From assembly GCA_947184155.2 (NCBI GenBank), contig CAMXCT020000507.1:124001-188000 (forward strand): a DNA stretch of 64,000 nt. Reading direction: 5' to 3'. Under the pieces are notes generated by a model that was not told the origin of the DNA, did not search any database, and was given only the letters and a program-made list of their open reading frames with translations. Below are positions 1 through 12,148 of the stretch, in pieces. The stretch comes from Cladocopium goreaui (Eukaryota; Sar; Dinophyceae; Suessiales; Symbiodiniaceae). Made by a program: the position numbers and the translations under genes. Every line of letters begins with the position of its first letter. Positions within the stretch are counted from its first letter, which is position 1.

Positions 1-3000
1 TTTTTTTGCGGGTAGAGCTACTAATTACTTCTCAAGATCTATCGCTTGAAATTTGGATCAATTTCATTGTTTTTGGTTTGCCAAGTTTCCAACAGCAATG
101 TAATTGTAGCAACTTTAGCCACATGTTTTGGACAATATTGGAAACAAATTGTCTCTACTAATGTTCATCAACCATGGGTTCTTCAAGGCAGCAGACATGG
201 TGTCATAAAACTATAAAGGCATAGAAAAATCATTATAGCGGCAATTTTTTGCTACTTAGGCCGGGGGAAAACGATGTAAGCCTCAGAGTTCTTATATTCA
301 ACAAAAAAAATCTCTGCCCGCAAAATGCTGGGCACAAAGCCGCCAAAGAAGTGAATCGGGTTCAGAGCCAGTTCAAAGCAGTTCCAAGACTTGCTTTTGA
401 AATCTTTTGAGTTTAACTCATGTTATTCAGAACAGGTAGTATCCAAGAACCAATCATCTACGGAGAAACAACACGTGATTTACATATGTTACATGCGAAT
501 AAACTGCAGCGACCTCAAACTCTATTTTTTCATTTTTTTTTGCGTCAAACCTGCCTCATTCAGTGACTTTGAAGCATTTTTTCACATGTGGCGCATGCAG
601 TCCACAAATTTGATGAATTTTGCTTACGTTACCTTACGTTACCTAATCTTTCCTGCATAGTTGGCACATTGTTGCACGTGTGAATTCCTGCAATTTCTCC
701 GCCCTTTCTCGCAATTTTTTCTCGCAACTTCTCCGCATATTCTCGCAACTTCTCCGCATATTCTCGCAACTTCTCCGGGTGCATATTTCGCAGGAATTTC
801 TCCGTTTGTATTTCAAATTTCTCCGTTTGTATTTTGAATTTCTCCGTTTGTATTTTTAATTTCTCCGGTTGTAGTAGTTGTTGTTGGTTTCTGTTTGTTT
901 TCCTATGGGCACACAGTTTTGATCACAGTTATTTAAAAAACAAGCTTGCTTTTGGCGCTCAAGGTATCTAAAAATATCTAAAACGTATCGAACCCATCAT
1001 ACATGGAATTACATCAACAAGCAAAGCTTCAGACTGCACATCTCCCACAGGCACGTGGCCAATGCTTGCAGGACGCTTGCAGGTATGGCAGGTTATCCTT
1101 GTTTTCCGTTTTCTGTTCCGTCACCGGCGTCAAAATTTCAGCACCGAACTACAAATTTGCATTGGTCTTGGAATTATATATTGCCTTTGACTGCCATCAA
1201 CTTCTTGCCCGGAAACTTTTTTATCATCAAGCTCTGGAAGTCCTGAAGCAAGCCCCTCTCCATCCTGATATATCCTCCCTGATATCCCTAAGGATCTCGA
1301 AACCTGGTTCTTAAATTTAAACTTATTCTATGGAGCAAGCCACATGCCAAATCTTTACGTTTATACAGTATACATGTGCAGGTTATACTGTACATGACTC
1401 CACTTCGCATCCAAACCACTTACTATTTCTGATGTGACATTCCGTTCTTGTAGCGCGTAGTAGCCAATTTGCCCCCAAACTAAGCTACCTTGCATTAATT
1501 CTTCGTCGCATCGTCTATTTTATCACGGCTACATTACTTTTTCTTCGCTTTAGATTCTAAATCTGAAGGACTTCCATCACGTATGATGTTGCAGTAGTTT
1601 AGCATGATCAAAACAAGTAAAATAAAACCTTCCAATCATTAAAATTTCTCTCTGTTTTCCATCACTTTATTGTCCAAGCCTTAAGTCAAGTCTGCAGATT
1701 GACTCGACGGGCTTTAAAGAGATTAAATTGACACGAATTGTTTCTTGCTTAACCCAATGCCCTGGATGTTAATCTAAGTTCTATTCTTACCATTCCTTTT
1801 CACAAGTCAATTAGTTGCGTCATTTCCGTTGAAGCACCCGTAATCTCTATGTAAATAGGTTCTGCAACCGTCAGCCCAACCAACCAGTAACTTAAATGAA
1901 TAAATCACTCCAAATTAGTTTCACTGAGTTTTACAGCCTGAAAACCATGTCATTAAATCTATTTATGTAAGTCAGGTTAAATCAATCTAAATTAAGTTCG
2001 GCTATAAATCGTTGAAACCGCAAATTATGAAATTATAGTTAAGTTGTCTTCAAACATTATCCGCGGCTTAATTTAAGCCATTTTGCGAATTAAGTTGCAC
2101 CAGTTTTTCTTTTTTTTGCTCAAGTTAGACAGAGTCTTGAATCCAATCGACCTCCAAATATGCCAGCAGCACCCCGGAAGTAAGAACCCCATCGACGTGG
2201 CGCATTCCATACCAAAACTGCGGTAAAGGTCAATCCCACATGTATCCCTTTCGTTTTCCCAAATTCTGGCTTCTCTTTTCCTAATCGTAAGAATTCTTTG
2301 CGGTTCACACAGAATTGTACTTGTTTTTCAATGTTCCTTTGGTTTAGGCTTAGCTATTGCTGGTTATGATACAGTTGACCAAATCTATCACATTTCACTT
2401 CACTTAATACAAAATTTCACACACTTAATATAGATTAAAAATCTATCACATTTCACTTCACTTGACTTATTTTTCAGATATAATTGAAGATTAGTTGATC
2501 TATTGCACGTAATTTTGATTAAACTTTAATCTATCGCACTGGAATTGTCTTCAAGCTGAATTAAAATTCATCACACTTAAGACGTTCATTTTACTAACTT
2601 AAATCATCAAAAAAATTGTTGTCAAACGATCAACTTTTTAAATATTTCAGAAAAACTAAATTGAAACCGACATAATGCTACTAAAAAATGATTAAATCGT
2701 TCATATCAAACATACATGAGCAGTACACGAATTTAAGCAATAGAAACTGTCGGCGTTGCACACCGAAAACCTAACAAATGGATCTTACATCCTACCCCCA
2801 AATTCTCGCAACTGTTTTGCGAATCGCAGGAATTCCTGCAACTCCCCCAAAATCGTAAAATTTTGGCAAAATTTAAAAATTTCATAGTTTTCAATATACC
2901 TAGACCCTCCAAGCACCCATCAAACATGAGTAAAAGTACTGTACTAAATTCCGGCGTAAAACAGTAAATAACATTTTTTTGTGGGTGTGGGTACTTGGAG

Positions 3001-3200
3001 GGTCCACAAATATACACCTATTGAATGGTCGTTTAAGTACAAGTAGCGTATTCCCCAACCGAAACCTATATCAATATATATAAATCAAATTAAATCAATA
3101 TAGTCAACACACCCAAACAACAAATTATCAAAGCACTATCAATCAAATTTAACTGTTGTACCCGGGAGGAACAAGAAGCACCAAGCTGCTATATATAACT
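1..3200. other. AT-rich stretch without a recognisable gene
   Basis: Several short open frames exist here, but none has protein-like composition, a family motif or matching splice signals. The stretch holds 21-bp minisatellites near 0.7-0.9 kb and a short direct duplication of an ATCTATCACATTTCACTT word near 2385 and 2440. I read it as intron or intergenic DNA. Confidence 0.5.
708..880. repeat. Two adjacent 21-bp minisatellites
   Basis: About three copies of a unit containing CTCGCAACTTCTCCGCATAT are followed by about four copies of a related unit containing AATTTCTCCGTTTGTATTTT. Both share the TTCTCCG core and the 21-bp period, so the second looks like a diverged form of the first. Confidence 0.8.
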
Positions 3201-4300
3201 TTCCGTTCTGTGAACTTTTCTTAGAATTCGGTGCTGCGAAGACATGGTCGAACAGAATCAGCGTATTTTATCCAGCCATCCCCCAATTGTTCGGATCAAA
3301 CATCCTGGTTGGCGAATTATGGCGAAGCCAAGCATCATAGGGGTTGGCACCTTTTCCCGTCCAGCGATGCCATCCTTTGGTTCCGCCTTCTTTGCCCGGC
3401 CAGAACAGGACGTAGGTCGGAAGGAAGGAAATATCCCACCTCGGTCAGACGCCGTAAAGCCATGGGGAAGACTGGAAGCTGAAGGGCTATAGTGTGATCA
3501 TATAATTTCACTGTGAAACAGACCATGATCAAAACAAACTGCATCTTTATTGACATGATACATGAAAGCAATCCTAATATATCTAGTTGTCTTGTTTGAG
3601 GGTTCCGATTAATGATGGAACTGGATAGCTTCGGTCCATGCCAAGATGGCTCCAAAAAACCTACACAACTTAATCTTGGGCCACCGATTCCTGTCAAGAC
3701 ATACCCTCCGGTAATGAAACATGGCTGGAACATCCCCTGTGATCGCCAAGCAACTGAAGAAAGGATCTGATGGTCATGTACTCCGTCTCCACTCTCACCT
3801 AGGTCCATCGTGTCCATGGAAAAACTCATTACATCGCCAAATGCGATGCTTCTTGGTTGATAAACCCGATCAATTGATAGGAACTACCGTAGTTTGTTAT
3901 ATCCCCCAAACCAAGCATAGAATTCACCAAGTTGTGAGTGCATCAACTTAGCGATTCTTTTTCTGGGGCCTCACCTTATAGAGATTTCAATTATATCAGC
4001 TGAAAAAACGACAAGATACATATCGGACCGTCGGGAAAGATGTTGCAAGCCTTTGCTCAGTCAGAGCCTTAGCGAACAACGATCAAATCCATGTTATCCG
4101 GGGGGACCCCCTGGGATGGGTCGTGGCATGTCGTGGCTGTTGATGGCAAGCAACCAGCTCTGGAGTCTGAGAGAGAGGGGAAGAGCTGGAGAAAAATGCC
4201 GCCACAAAAGGGCAATGTTCCTGCAGACATTGCAAGCTCAAGACATTTCAGAATTCATTGCGAAGTGGCTAAATTGAGATGCGGAATTGCGGTTTCACTC
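3200..4300. other. Unassigned stretch with weak open frames
   Basis: Open frames of 70-160 residues occur on both strands (for example around 3335-3829 minus and 3231-3492 plus). None shows a family motif or convincing exon boundaries, so no gene is called. A stretch near 3700-3720 resembles the end of the TACCCTCTGG-type small inverted-repeat elements found elsewhere in the window. Confidence 0.35.
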
Positions 4301-4318
4301 TGAAAATTATGACTATGA

Positions 4319-4395
4319 GTTGGAATCACCACCATCACCACCACCACCACCGCCACCACCACCACCACCACCACCACCATCAGCATCAGCATCAG

Positions 4396-4426
<31 letters not shown>

Positions 4427-4436
4427 ATAATAGATA
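4319..4436. repeat. CAC/CAT trinucleotide microsatellite
   Basis: A run of CAC units passes into alternating CAT/CAG and then CAT units. The homopolymeric open frame across it on the minus strand (runs of Val and Met) is a translation artefact. Confidence 0.9.
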
Positions 4437-4560
4437 GCAAATCATACCGATAGCAACTCATACCAACAATATCTATAATTCATAATTGGATCATCATCAT
4501 CAAGCCTCATCATCAAAATCATATATATATATATCTCATGATCATAATATAACAAACAAC

Positions 4561-4676
4561 ATATGGAATAATGTGGTTAAAACAATAATAAACCCCAAAA
4601 TTCACCATAAATGGGTGGTATAAACCATCAACAATGGGATGGTTTATTATTGTTTTAATCACATTATATGGAATAT
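4561..4676. mobile_element. Foldback MITE, AATGTGGTTAAAACAAT family
   Basis: The left arm contains AATGTGGTTAAAACAATAAT followed by AAACC. The right arm carries the complementary GGTTTATTATTGTTTTAATC and ends in ACATTATATGGAATAT. Related copies lie near 11.72-11.84, 16.68-16.81 and 19.14-19.30 kb. No transposase is encoded, so it would be non-autonomous. Confidence 0.6.
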
Positions 4677-4710
4677 AAACGGAATATATAGAATATACAT
4701 ATATATATAT

Positions 4711-4826
4711 GGGTAAATTATAATATTTCACTAACCTGAATTAAGGCCATAAAATGGGATGATTCACCTTATTACAGTAACTATGATTCCAGGGCTCGGT
4801 CGTAGTGAGGTCGTTATAATTTACCC
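4711..4826. mobile_element. MITE, GGGTAAATTATAA family
   Basis: Terminal inverted repeats GGGTAAATTATAA / TTATAATTTACCC bracket an interior shared with the copies at 13,375, 45,065 and 48,835 (the words TTTCACTAACCTGA and ATGATTCCAG). Both flanks are (AT)n, so the target duplication cannot be read exactly. Confidence 0.75.
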
Positions 4827-4860
4827 ACATATATATATATGTATATATATATATATTACC

Positions 4861-4946
4861 TCATCCAGTTACCACGTCTGAAACCACCAGTGATGCTCCC
4901 GAAAAAAGTGCCTCAGCCAGCAGAACTTCCAAAGAATCCACATGAC
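4861..4946 (-). CDS. Terminal coding exon of an unidentified gene
   Basis: After an acceptor CGCCAG|GTCATG, read with two bases completing a split codon, the frame gives HVDSLEVLLAEALFSGASLV, then seven more residues and TGA. The amphipathic leucine-rich composition and fitting splice phase support a real last exon. It lies downstream of the SRPK-like kinase on the same strand and could be its last exon or belong to a separate gene. No family is recognised. Confidence 0.4.
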
Positions 4947-5132
4947 CTGGCGACGAAGGCGGAAGGCCTGTGAACCAAAGCCAGGGCCTAGGGGATGCGA
5001 CAACACCACAATACACCATCTATCTATATATATATATATCCATATATATAGATATATAATTATCATACAAATGAACATCAATACTATTATCAACATGATC
5101 ATCAAGAGTATCCAACAAAACCGGATACTAAA

Positions 5133-5204
5133 CTTTCTCCACTTTGTCAACGGTCGCAGCGTCGCACGCTCTTCAACGACTCCGTTGGGCATGGGACACA
5201 GATC
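5133..5204 (-). CDS. Internal coding exon, unidentified gene
   Basis: An acceptor TGCGAG|GAT opens a 24-codon frame that begins DLCPMPNGVVEERATLRP and ends near TKWRK, followed by a possible GT donor. The composition is protein-like and the AG|G acceptor matches the other exons in this window. With the terminal exon at 4861-4946 it probably forms the 3' end of a minus-strand gene, possibly the kinase gene whose exons start at 12.1 kb. The intervening exons were not found, so the linkage is inference. Confidence 0.4.
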
Positions 5205-5297
5205 CTCGCAGGTCATAAAAAAGGTCAGATGGCTGGAACATCCGCCAGCCAATCCGTTGAAATAAAGGGGAGGTGTTCATATGGTTTAAAGGCAACA

Positions 5298-5412
5298 TCA
5301 TCTATAGAATATCTATAGAATATCTATAGAATATCTATAGAATATCTATAGAATATCTATAGATTTCTATAGATGATATCTATAGATGATATCTATAGAA
5401 TATCTATATGAT
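5298..5412. repeat. CTATAGAATAT tandem repeat
   Basis: Roughly nine copies of an 11-bp unit CTATAGAATAT with some 12-15 bp variants. Confidence 0.9.
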
Positions 5413-5939
5413 TTTCTGGATTTTCCAGTCATGTTTGATGACACCGGAGGGCAATCATGTTTATCCCGCAAAATGTGGCACCCTGAAAAAAACCTGGATG
5501 GTTGTTGACCTGGTTTTTGATGCGAAAAACGAACTGAAAAAGGTCTACCAGTCTTAAAGAAATTGGAGGCAAAACTTGGATTTGCTGAACATGAAACTCA
5601 TCTACTAATCATACCTACCTAAGTGGTGATATTCCTACATGCGCAACGTAACCATTTTTGATGGCACAGGGTACGAAGTCCTTCTCGAACCCTCCGCCTG
5701 GTCGAGATCTTCTCAGAAATTTGAGACTGCCACTGGGTTAGTGAATATATGGGTAACTATTGGTATATTATGGTATATCATGGTATATCAATGTACATTA
5801 TACATCATTATACCTAGAAAAACAAATAAAAAAACAGTTCTTAGATGTACTTAGATGGTTTAATTCACTCGGAAACATTTCGAAATCACCTGCCTAGGGA
5901 CACAAAGATGCTCAAACATCCCGGCGGGTGGGAAACTGA

Positions 5940-7590
5940 ACCCACGTTTTGTATCCTCGATGAAATATAGGGTGAGCAGCTGTGCACCGGTTTTGTAGGT
6001 ATGAAATATGGGGTCACAGGTCCCCTAGCTACAAAAAGGTATGCCCAACCCAAAAAGCAGCTCTACAAAATGATGCTGCAGGTGCCCCACACATACCCAG
6101 GTGGAGCCTACAAAAAGCCACTCGCATTTTTGTTCTTAACGCTGAAACCAGATGCATGTACGACTAAGATAAGCCCAAGGCTTTTTGTAGTCTCAACCAG
6201 TTTGGTTTCTGATCATTTCTGCTCAATCACTGTGCTGAACTTGTTCCCCAAGAGCCATTTTGTAGGCAAGCATCAGTGGCCTAATGGATGCTAGTCTATC
6301 CTAATCTACGTGCTTTGGAGCAGATTTCTGTCTTGAGCAATGCTGACAAAACTTCATTGTCTTCGCATTCTTTTGTTTGCGAAGACAGTCTGGGCTAAGG
6401 TGGTAACACTGTCCACGTGATGCTTTTGAGTTTGACCAAACTGGTCAGTTTGTAGGGCCATGAGGTGGGGCCCGCATTTTGTAGCAGGTGGATAGGCCTG
6501 GTGGAGGTGACTTTAATCTTGCAGACCTCAGCCAATCATCAGTGCTGCTCCACTAAAAATTAATTTTGAATCCGATGCAGTAGGTCGATCAATGCCGGAA
6601 CGATCTTCCAGTCCAATCCATTTCTGAAGGCCAGAGTGCTTGATTAATGCTCCTGGTTGAACAGCTGCATGCATCAAATGAATTCAAATGACTGGTTTGA
6701 CAAAACCTGCATAATTAGTGCCTATTACTTTTAACAATATTGTTGAATCATGTTTGGTTCAACAGTTTTGTTTGCAGTTTGATTTATGTGGTCAAGTCCT
6801 GGCCCTTGACAATCGCGTAGCAATGCGTAGCGTGTCTATGCAAGATTTGCCACAATGAGACATCAGGGAGAAGCTGTGGCATTGGGAGGGAGCAGAAAAG
6901 CAGTAGCGTTGAGATATGCTTTTTGTGGCCAGAGTTCTTGTGCTCTCCGTTTTGTAAACCAGACAATTTTTGAACCGCGCTTTGGCATGGCACAGCCTGT
7001 GATGATTTTATTTAAGTGCGACAGATGCATTCGACTTCACCTGAAATATGGTAATGAAATTTAATGGATAGATATGGATAGACTTGGATAAATGCTGAGC
7101 TTCTTGGCTGTGTGGTGAATTCTTTAGCCATTTGGGGATCTCGAAATGTAGGGGCAGCATTAGGACAAACACAAGAAAATAAGTGAAGTTCCATCTGCAT
7201 CCGTCTGCTATCATTTTGCAAGGGAAATTCGGCGGAGGGTACATAGATATACATTGTCTACAAAATGCATTCCCTGATTCTCTTGGGCTACGTTGTAAAT
7301 TACATGATTCAGCCACATTGAGACTACAAAATGCAATCAGCAATTCATGACCTGAACTAATATCACATCATCTTCCATTTTTGATTCGACGTTTTGGAGG
7401 CCTACAAAAAGCTTGTTGTATTTGCCAAACAGGGGGACTACAAAATGCTTAGGGTAGCTTTATTACAAAAAGGGGGGCCCAAGACCAATTTCAGCTACAA
7501 AAATCTCTCCCCAGACCATTTTATACCGTACACGTGTTCTCCCTTTTTGTAGTGGAAATACCATCGGGGATCGTTTTGTCTGTTTTTGGC
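5940..7590. other. Region dense in TTTTGTAG / CTACAAAA words
   Basis: About fifteen near-identical octamers occur in both orientations, for example near 5992, 6029, 6062, 6108, 6182, 6257, 6477, 7258, 7323, 7402, 7438, 7494 and 7541. They are often followed by TGC or AGC. No ORF explains them and they are not tandem. No gene was recognised in this stretch. Confidence 0.5.
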
Positions 7591-7808
7591 GTTCATATTC
7601 TAGACATTGGATGCGAAACGCACGGTTTTGACAAACAATTCAGTTCATGATATTCGCCGTGCCACTGTGTTTTGGCTTTTTTCGTGCGTTTTGCAATGTT
7701 TTCTGCATTCATGAGCTTCCAAAATCAGCGTCTTTTTTTTGCAGTTTTCTTGAAATATGCAGGTTTTAGCACATTTCTGCGTGCGTTTTTTTCTATCGCC
7801 AAGGACAG

Positions 7809-8040
7809 TCATCTAGACTGGACAGTCTCATTCAAGACTTTGGCAGTCTTTTGAAACAAACTGGTTCCAGTGTTTTTCCATCTCCATTGCCAGGACCTGC
7901 AATGCTTGATCAAAGCCGGGTTATAAGTGTGTCCTTTCTTCGAAGCTAAAGACTTGGGAACAGCTTGCTTCAACAAACCCCATGCGTTATCGATGGTGCC
8001 CGTGTGCACACTTAGTGCACCACTGCGCCTTCTTTTTCGA
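7809..8040 (-). pseudogene. Remnant of an ISXO2/IS1595-like DDE transposase
   Basis: The minus-strand frame contains VHTGTIDNAWGLLKQAVPKS, then a Lys/His/Tyr-rich stretch and HCRSWQWRWKN. This resembles the C-terminal part of ISXO2-like DDE transposases, where a V-H-T-x-T-x-(D/E)-x-x-W-x-L-(L/V)-K motif precedes a conserved aromatic-rich end. The N-terminal catalytic part is absent. On its upstream side the frame runs straight into the 44-bp satellite at 8037-8720, so the fragment is truncated. The family assignment is from memory of the motif, not a search. Confidence 0.5.
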
Positions 8041-8720
8041 AGTGAGGAAGTGCAAGAAGACGTACAGTAGCGTAGCATCATGTATGTGAGGAAGTGCAAG
8101 AAGACGTACAGTAGCGTAGCATCATGTATGTGAGGAAGTACAGTAGCGTAGCATCATGTATGTGAGGAAGTGCAAGAAGACGTACAGTAGCGTAGCATCA
8201 TGTATGTGAGGAAGTGCAAGAAGACGTACAGTAGCGTAGCATCATGTATGTGAGGAAATGCAAAGAAAAAATACAGTAGCGTAGCATCATGTATGTGAGG
8301 AAGTGCAAGAAGACGTACAGTAGTGTAGGACATCATGTAGTGTGCATGTAGCGTAGCGTAAAAGTGCAAGTACAGTAGCGTAGCATCATGTATGCATAGC
8401 ATGTATGTGATACAGTAGCAGTAGCATCATGTATGTGAGGAGGAAGTGCAAGAAGACGTACAGTAGCGTAGCATCATGTATGTGCGGAAGTGCAGAAGAG
8501 TTACAGTCGCGTAGCATCATGTATGGTGAGGAAGTGCAAGAAGACGTACAGTAGCGTAGCATCATGTATGTGAGGAAGTGCAAGAAGACGTACAGTAGCG
8601 TAGCATCATGTATGTGAGGAAGTGCAAGAAGACGTACAGTAGCGTAGCATCATGTATGTGAGGAAGTGCAAGAAGACGTACAGTAGCGTAGCATCATGTA
8701 TGTGAGGAAGTGCAAGTGAA
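8037..8720. repeat. 44-bp minisatellite array
   Basis: About 14 copies of a 44-bp unit containing GAAGTGCAAGAAGACGTACA and GTAGCGTAGCATCATGTATG. Central copies (8330-8520) carry deletions and point changes, while those at both ends are almost identical. Open frames across it are artefacts. Confidence 0.95.
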
Positions 8721-11700
8721 CGTCATCAGCCCACCCCACCCCACCCTACCCCCTTTACCCCATGAAAGACATAGAAACATGCAAAACGCTGGTTCGGTTT
8801 TCCACCCGTAGGCTCAAACATCTAGTGCCTCCATGTTTCAACTGCCCTAAAAATGCTGGATCCTATTGGTATTTCTGGGCAAGACTCACAACGAGCTTCG
8901 GGCTGCACCTCCCATCCACATCTGAAGGCTATCGCGGATCGCATCTCTGACTTCACGATTCCAGGGCCAAAGAGCGAAGGAGGCCAGGCCTTCGATGAAT
9001 CTGGGTAAACTCAGAAGATTCTTGGGGATTTATTTTTTTGGTGGTTTATCCCCATAATAATCCCCATAATAATCCCCATAATATCCCATAATAACCCCAT
9101 GATTATTACCAACTAAGTTCAACTAAACCATCATAAAATCGAGTGTGGTAATACTTGTCATGTGGGGATGGTTTATAGCCATAAAAATGCTGATGTCTTG
9201 GGGGTAGTTTATGAAATTGGGCTGAAACCCAGTATAAAACCCAATATGAAATCACTCACCTGAAGTAAGGCTGAATGTGGATAGTTATCTCTAATCACTC
9301 TAATCATCTTTCCAGTGAGCTTGCAGGGAGGTGGTGATCACGTTTAGATATTTGGTGATTTAACCAACAAAAATGGACTATCATGGGATATGGTGGGATA
9401 AAGTGGAATATAATCGAATACATGCAACATGTGGTCAACAGTAATCAACAATATGACATTTGGGTGACTGTGAAAATTGGGGCACTACTTTATATGATAA
9501 CACTGGAAATATCATGGGGGTATCAGGGGTATATAACAAACTTAACATGCTTCTTGGGGGTGTCCAAAAATAAGGGGCACCCTAAATTGGCAACTTTAAT
9601 AACGCTTGGGTAGGCGAGAAGTCATTAAACAATGTTCAACCAACGAACCAATTTTGAAGGACTGTTCAATCGGATACAAATGCAAGAAACTCAAGTTGCC
9701 TGAATCTGGTCACCAAGCAGTGTGTGTGTGTGTGAGCCCAGGGAGGCTCCAAGCAGCTACCCTTAAAGCTCCCCACAGCTACGACCCATGGATACATCGA
9801 TGCTATCTGCAGCCAGGAAACCCAGCACCTTAGTGCACCGATTTTTCCAGCGAAACCATTTTTTGACCCTGCCAAAGTATGGATATGTTTACGGATGTCA
9901 ACTAACCTGACTAACCTTCTTTTCCTTTTCAAAGATCTTCTGTCAAAAACATGAACAACTTAAGAGGTTTTTCAGTCGTTTCATTCATCCCTCTGCGCGA
10001 ATCTGCAGCAATGCATGGTTTTGTCTGGTAAAGATCATATTCTTTATACAACTCATCTGGAGGTTTCCTAAAATATTGGTACCCCAAACCAAAATCATCC
10101 ATTTGGTAGGATTTTCCATGAACTAATCCATCCAGCCACAAAAATTCCCAATTCGGTAAATCACATTAAATCACTCCCCAATAGCTGGATGGATTAGTTC
10201 ATGGAAAATCCAGATTTCTGGAAACTTGGGGTACCCCCATGACTTACCCATGACGGGCCACCGTCAGGCTGCGCATCGAAGCGCCGCAGGCGAAAGTACG
10301 CCGCGATGCGCCGGAAAGCCATCGGAACGTCAGGGATTACGTCAGGCGGGGACGAACGGGACGTGAAGCGATTTTTTCATGGGAAAATCATGGGAAATCA
10401 TGGGAATAATATGGAATAATCAATGGAAATCAATGGAAATCATGGGAATATGTGTCAAAAACTGTGGATGTTCTATGGGGATGTTCTAAGGTCGTCTAGC
10501 TTGTCACCCTATTGTGGTCTTTGGATGTGTCTGACAATGGGAATTTTGCCAAAATGGTAATCCTTTTTTTGGGAACATGATGATAAACATCATACACTAG
10601 TGGATTTAGGGTACCCTTATTGTCTAATAAAGCCAGGTGTTTTCCAGCAGAAGTGTGGTGTGGAGGAATTTCCGGAATACAGAATTTGCATGCAGCAACA
10701 GGGAATGTCGCAGTGACCTGCCTTTTTTGAAACCTTTTTCGACCACTAGTCAAGTCGTTCTAGTCGCTTTAGGCACGAGCAAATGATCCATAGGAATTTG
10801 AGCTCAAACAGCTGCCTACTCAAAGGATCACTGTGCCAAATTCCAAAAGATACACGTGAAAACACCGTGAGCGAGTGTTCCTATCTGGTCCTTTATACTG
10901 TTGACATAAGACTCACAGCCCCTAGTCTGCTTATGAAACATCAGCATTATCATCAGTTTCAAGGCAACCTTTCAGTTTGCTTCGATTCCCACAAATCCTC
11001 AATCATTTCTTCCGTCCTCTCACAGAAGCATACGGAGCGAAGATTTTTTTCCGAGCACACCAGAGCTTTAGCAGAAAGCACTGAGCTCATCAGACCTGGG
11101 AGCGGGTCCGTATGGGTTTCAGGGACGACCACCAGGGGCAGCAGCACAGCGCACATACAGATCATACATGATCATGACGGATCATACAGTGATTAAATGT
11201 CATTACAGCGTAGGTGGGAAATCCAAAATCATCTAAATCAAGAAACGCATTCAAGAAATGTCGACAAGTATACAAGTAATACTGATGCAATACAAGTACA
11301 TATGCTATATAGAAGACTTATTCGACTACTACAACAGTACCCTTGATTGTTGATTCCCAATATAATATGATATATAGAGATAGAGAGACTACTACAATGA
11401 GTTTACTAATGTTGGTAAAATAACAATAAACCGCCCATATGTTGATGCTTTATACCACCTACAACCGTGGGTGTTACCATTGCGGATGACTTATTATCCT
11501 ATTGCTTTCCTCATCTCACAGTACAATACCACGTTCCAATATCATAGATAGTATTAGAATATATTATATTACCATGTACTACAGCACCGTTGATTCAAAT
11601 ATTCATTAGACTATAACTGTTGACACTCATTTTAAAATCCTTATTGTTTTTTGGACCCAGTATCACACCCTCACTTCAAATTTGATGAAAATATGACCCA
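8721..11700. other. Intron-like or intergenic DNA, no firm gene
   Basis: Contents are short repeats of TCCCCATAATAA (9049-9105), GGGAAATCATGG runs (10,380-10,445) and a piece near 9230-9290 resembling the interior of the GGGTAAATTATAA MITE family. A GC-rich island at 10,255-10,365 can encode on the minus strand a stretch containing PDVPMAFRRIAAYFRLRRF, but its splice sites are unclear. Other frames near 9.7 and 11.0 kb were not convincing. Confidence 0.35.
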
Positions 11701-11714
11701 GTACTATCCAATAT

Positions 11715-11840
11715 GGTTGACTAATTAATGTGGGTAAAACAATAATTAACCATTCCCCAAATCAGAATTTTTGTGGTATAGACTTGCCATTCTCAATCAT
11801 GGATGGTTTATGGCATTGTTTTACCCACATTAGTCAACCA
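11715..11840. mobile_element. Foldback MITE, TAATGTGGGTAAAAC family
   Basis: TAATGTGGGTAAAACAAT at the left pairs with ATTGTTTTACCCACATTA at the right. The pairing extends outward through GGTTGACTA / TAGTCAACC. It is related to the copies at 4561 and 16,678. Confidence 0.7.
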
Positions 11841-11915
11841 ATTGATATCACTGTAAAACCATATATTAAACCAATGTCTAACTTCGGATCCGTTGATAAT
11901 CCATATGATGCCATC

Positions 11916-12027
11916 CTGGTTGGTGGTTTTAACCATATTGAAACATACGAGTTCGTCAGTGGGTTTCGGATTAGCCCACATATGGAAAGTTTTAATCCAT
12001 TCCATGGTTCCAGTCACCACCAACCAG
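11916..12027. mobile_element. MITE, CTGGTTGGTGGTT family, TSD CATC
   Basis: The element starts CTGGTTGGTGGTTTT and ends CACCACCAACCAG. The flanks are CATC at 11,912-11,915 and CATC at 12,028-12,031, a 4-bp target duplication. It sits just outside an SRPK-like exon, probably in an intron. Confidence 0.85.
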
Positions 12028-12148
12028 CATCTTTCATCCCATCTTTCATCCTGTTGATCATCTCATATCATCCCATATCATCCCATATATATATATATAT
12101 ATGTATTATATCACTGTTGATCCATTCGCAGCTCCCCAGTCGCTGCAC

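Noticed and set aside
4255-4461. Minus-strand frame of poly-Met and poly-Val
   Set aside because: Microsatellite translation.
8037-8720. Possible CRISPR-like array (44-bp regular repeats)
   Set aside because: Units are contiguous without unique spacers, and the setting is eukaryotic; it is a minisatellite.
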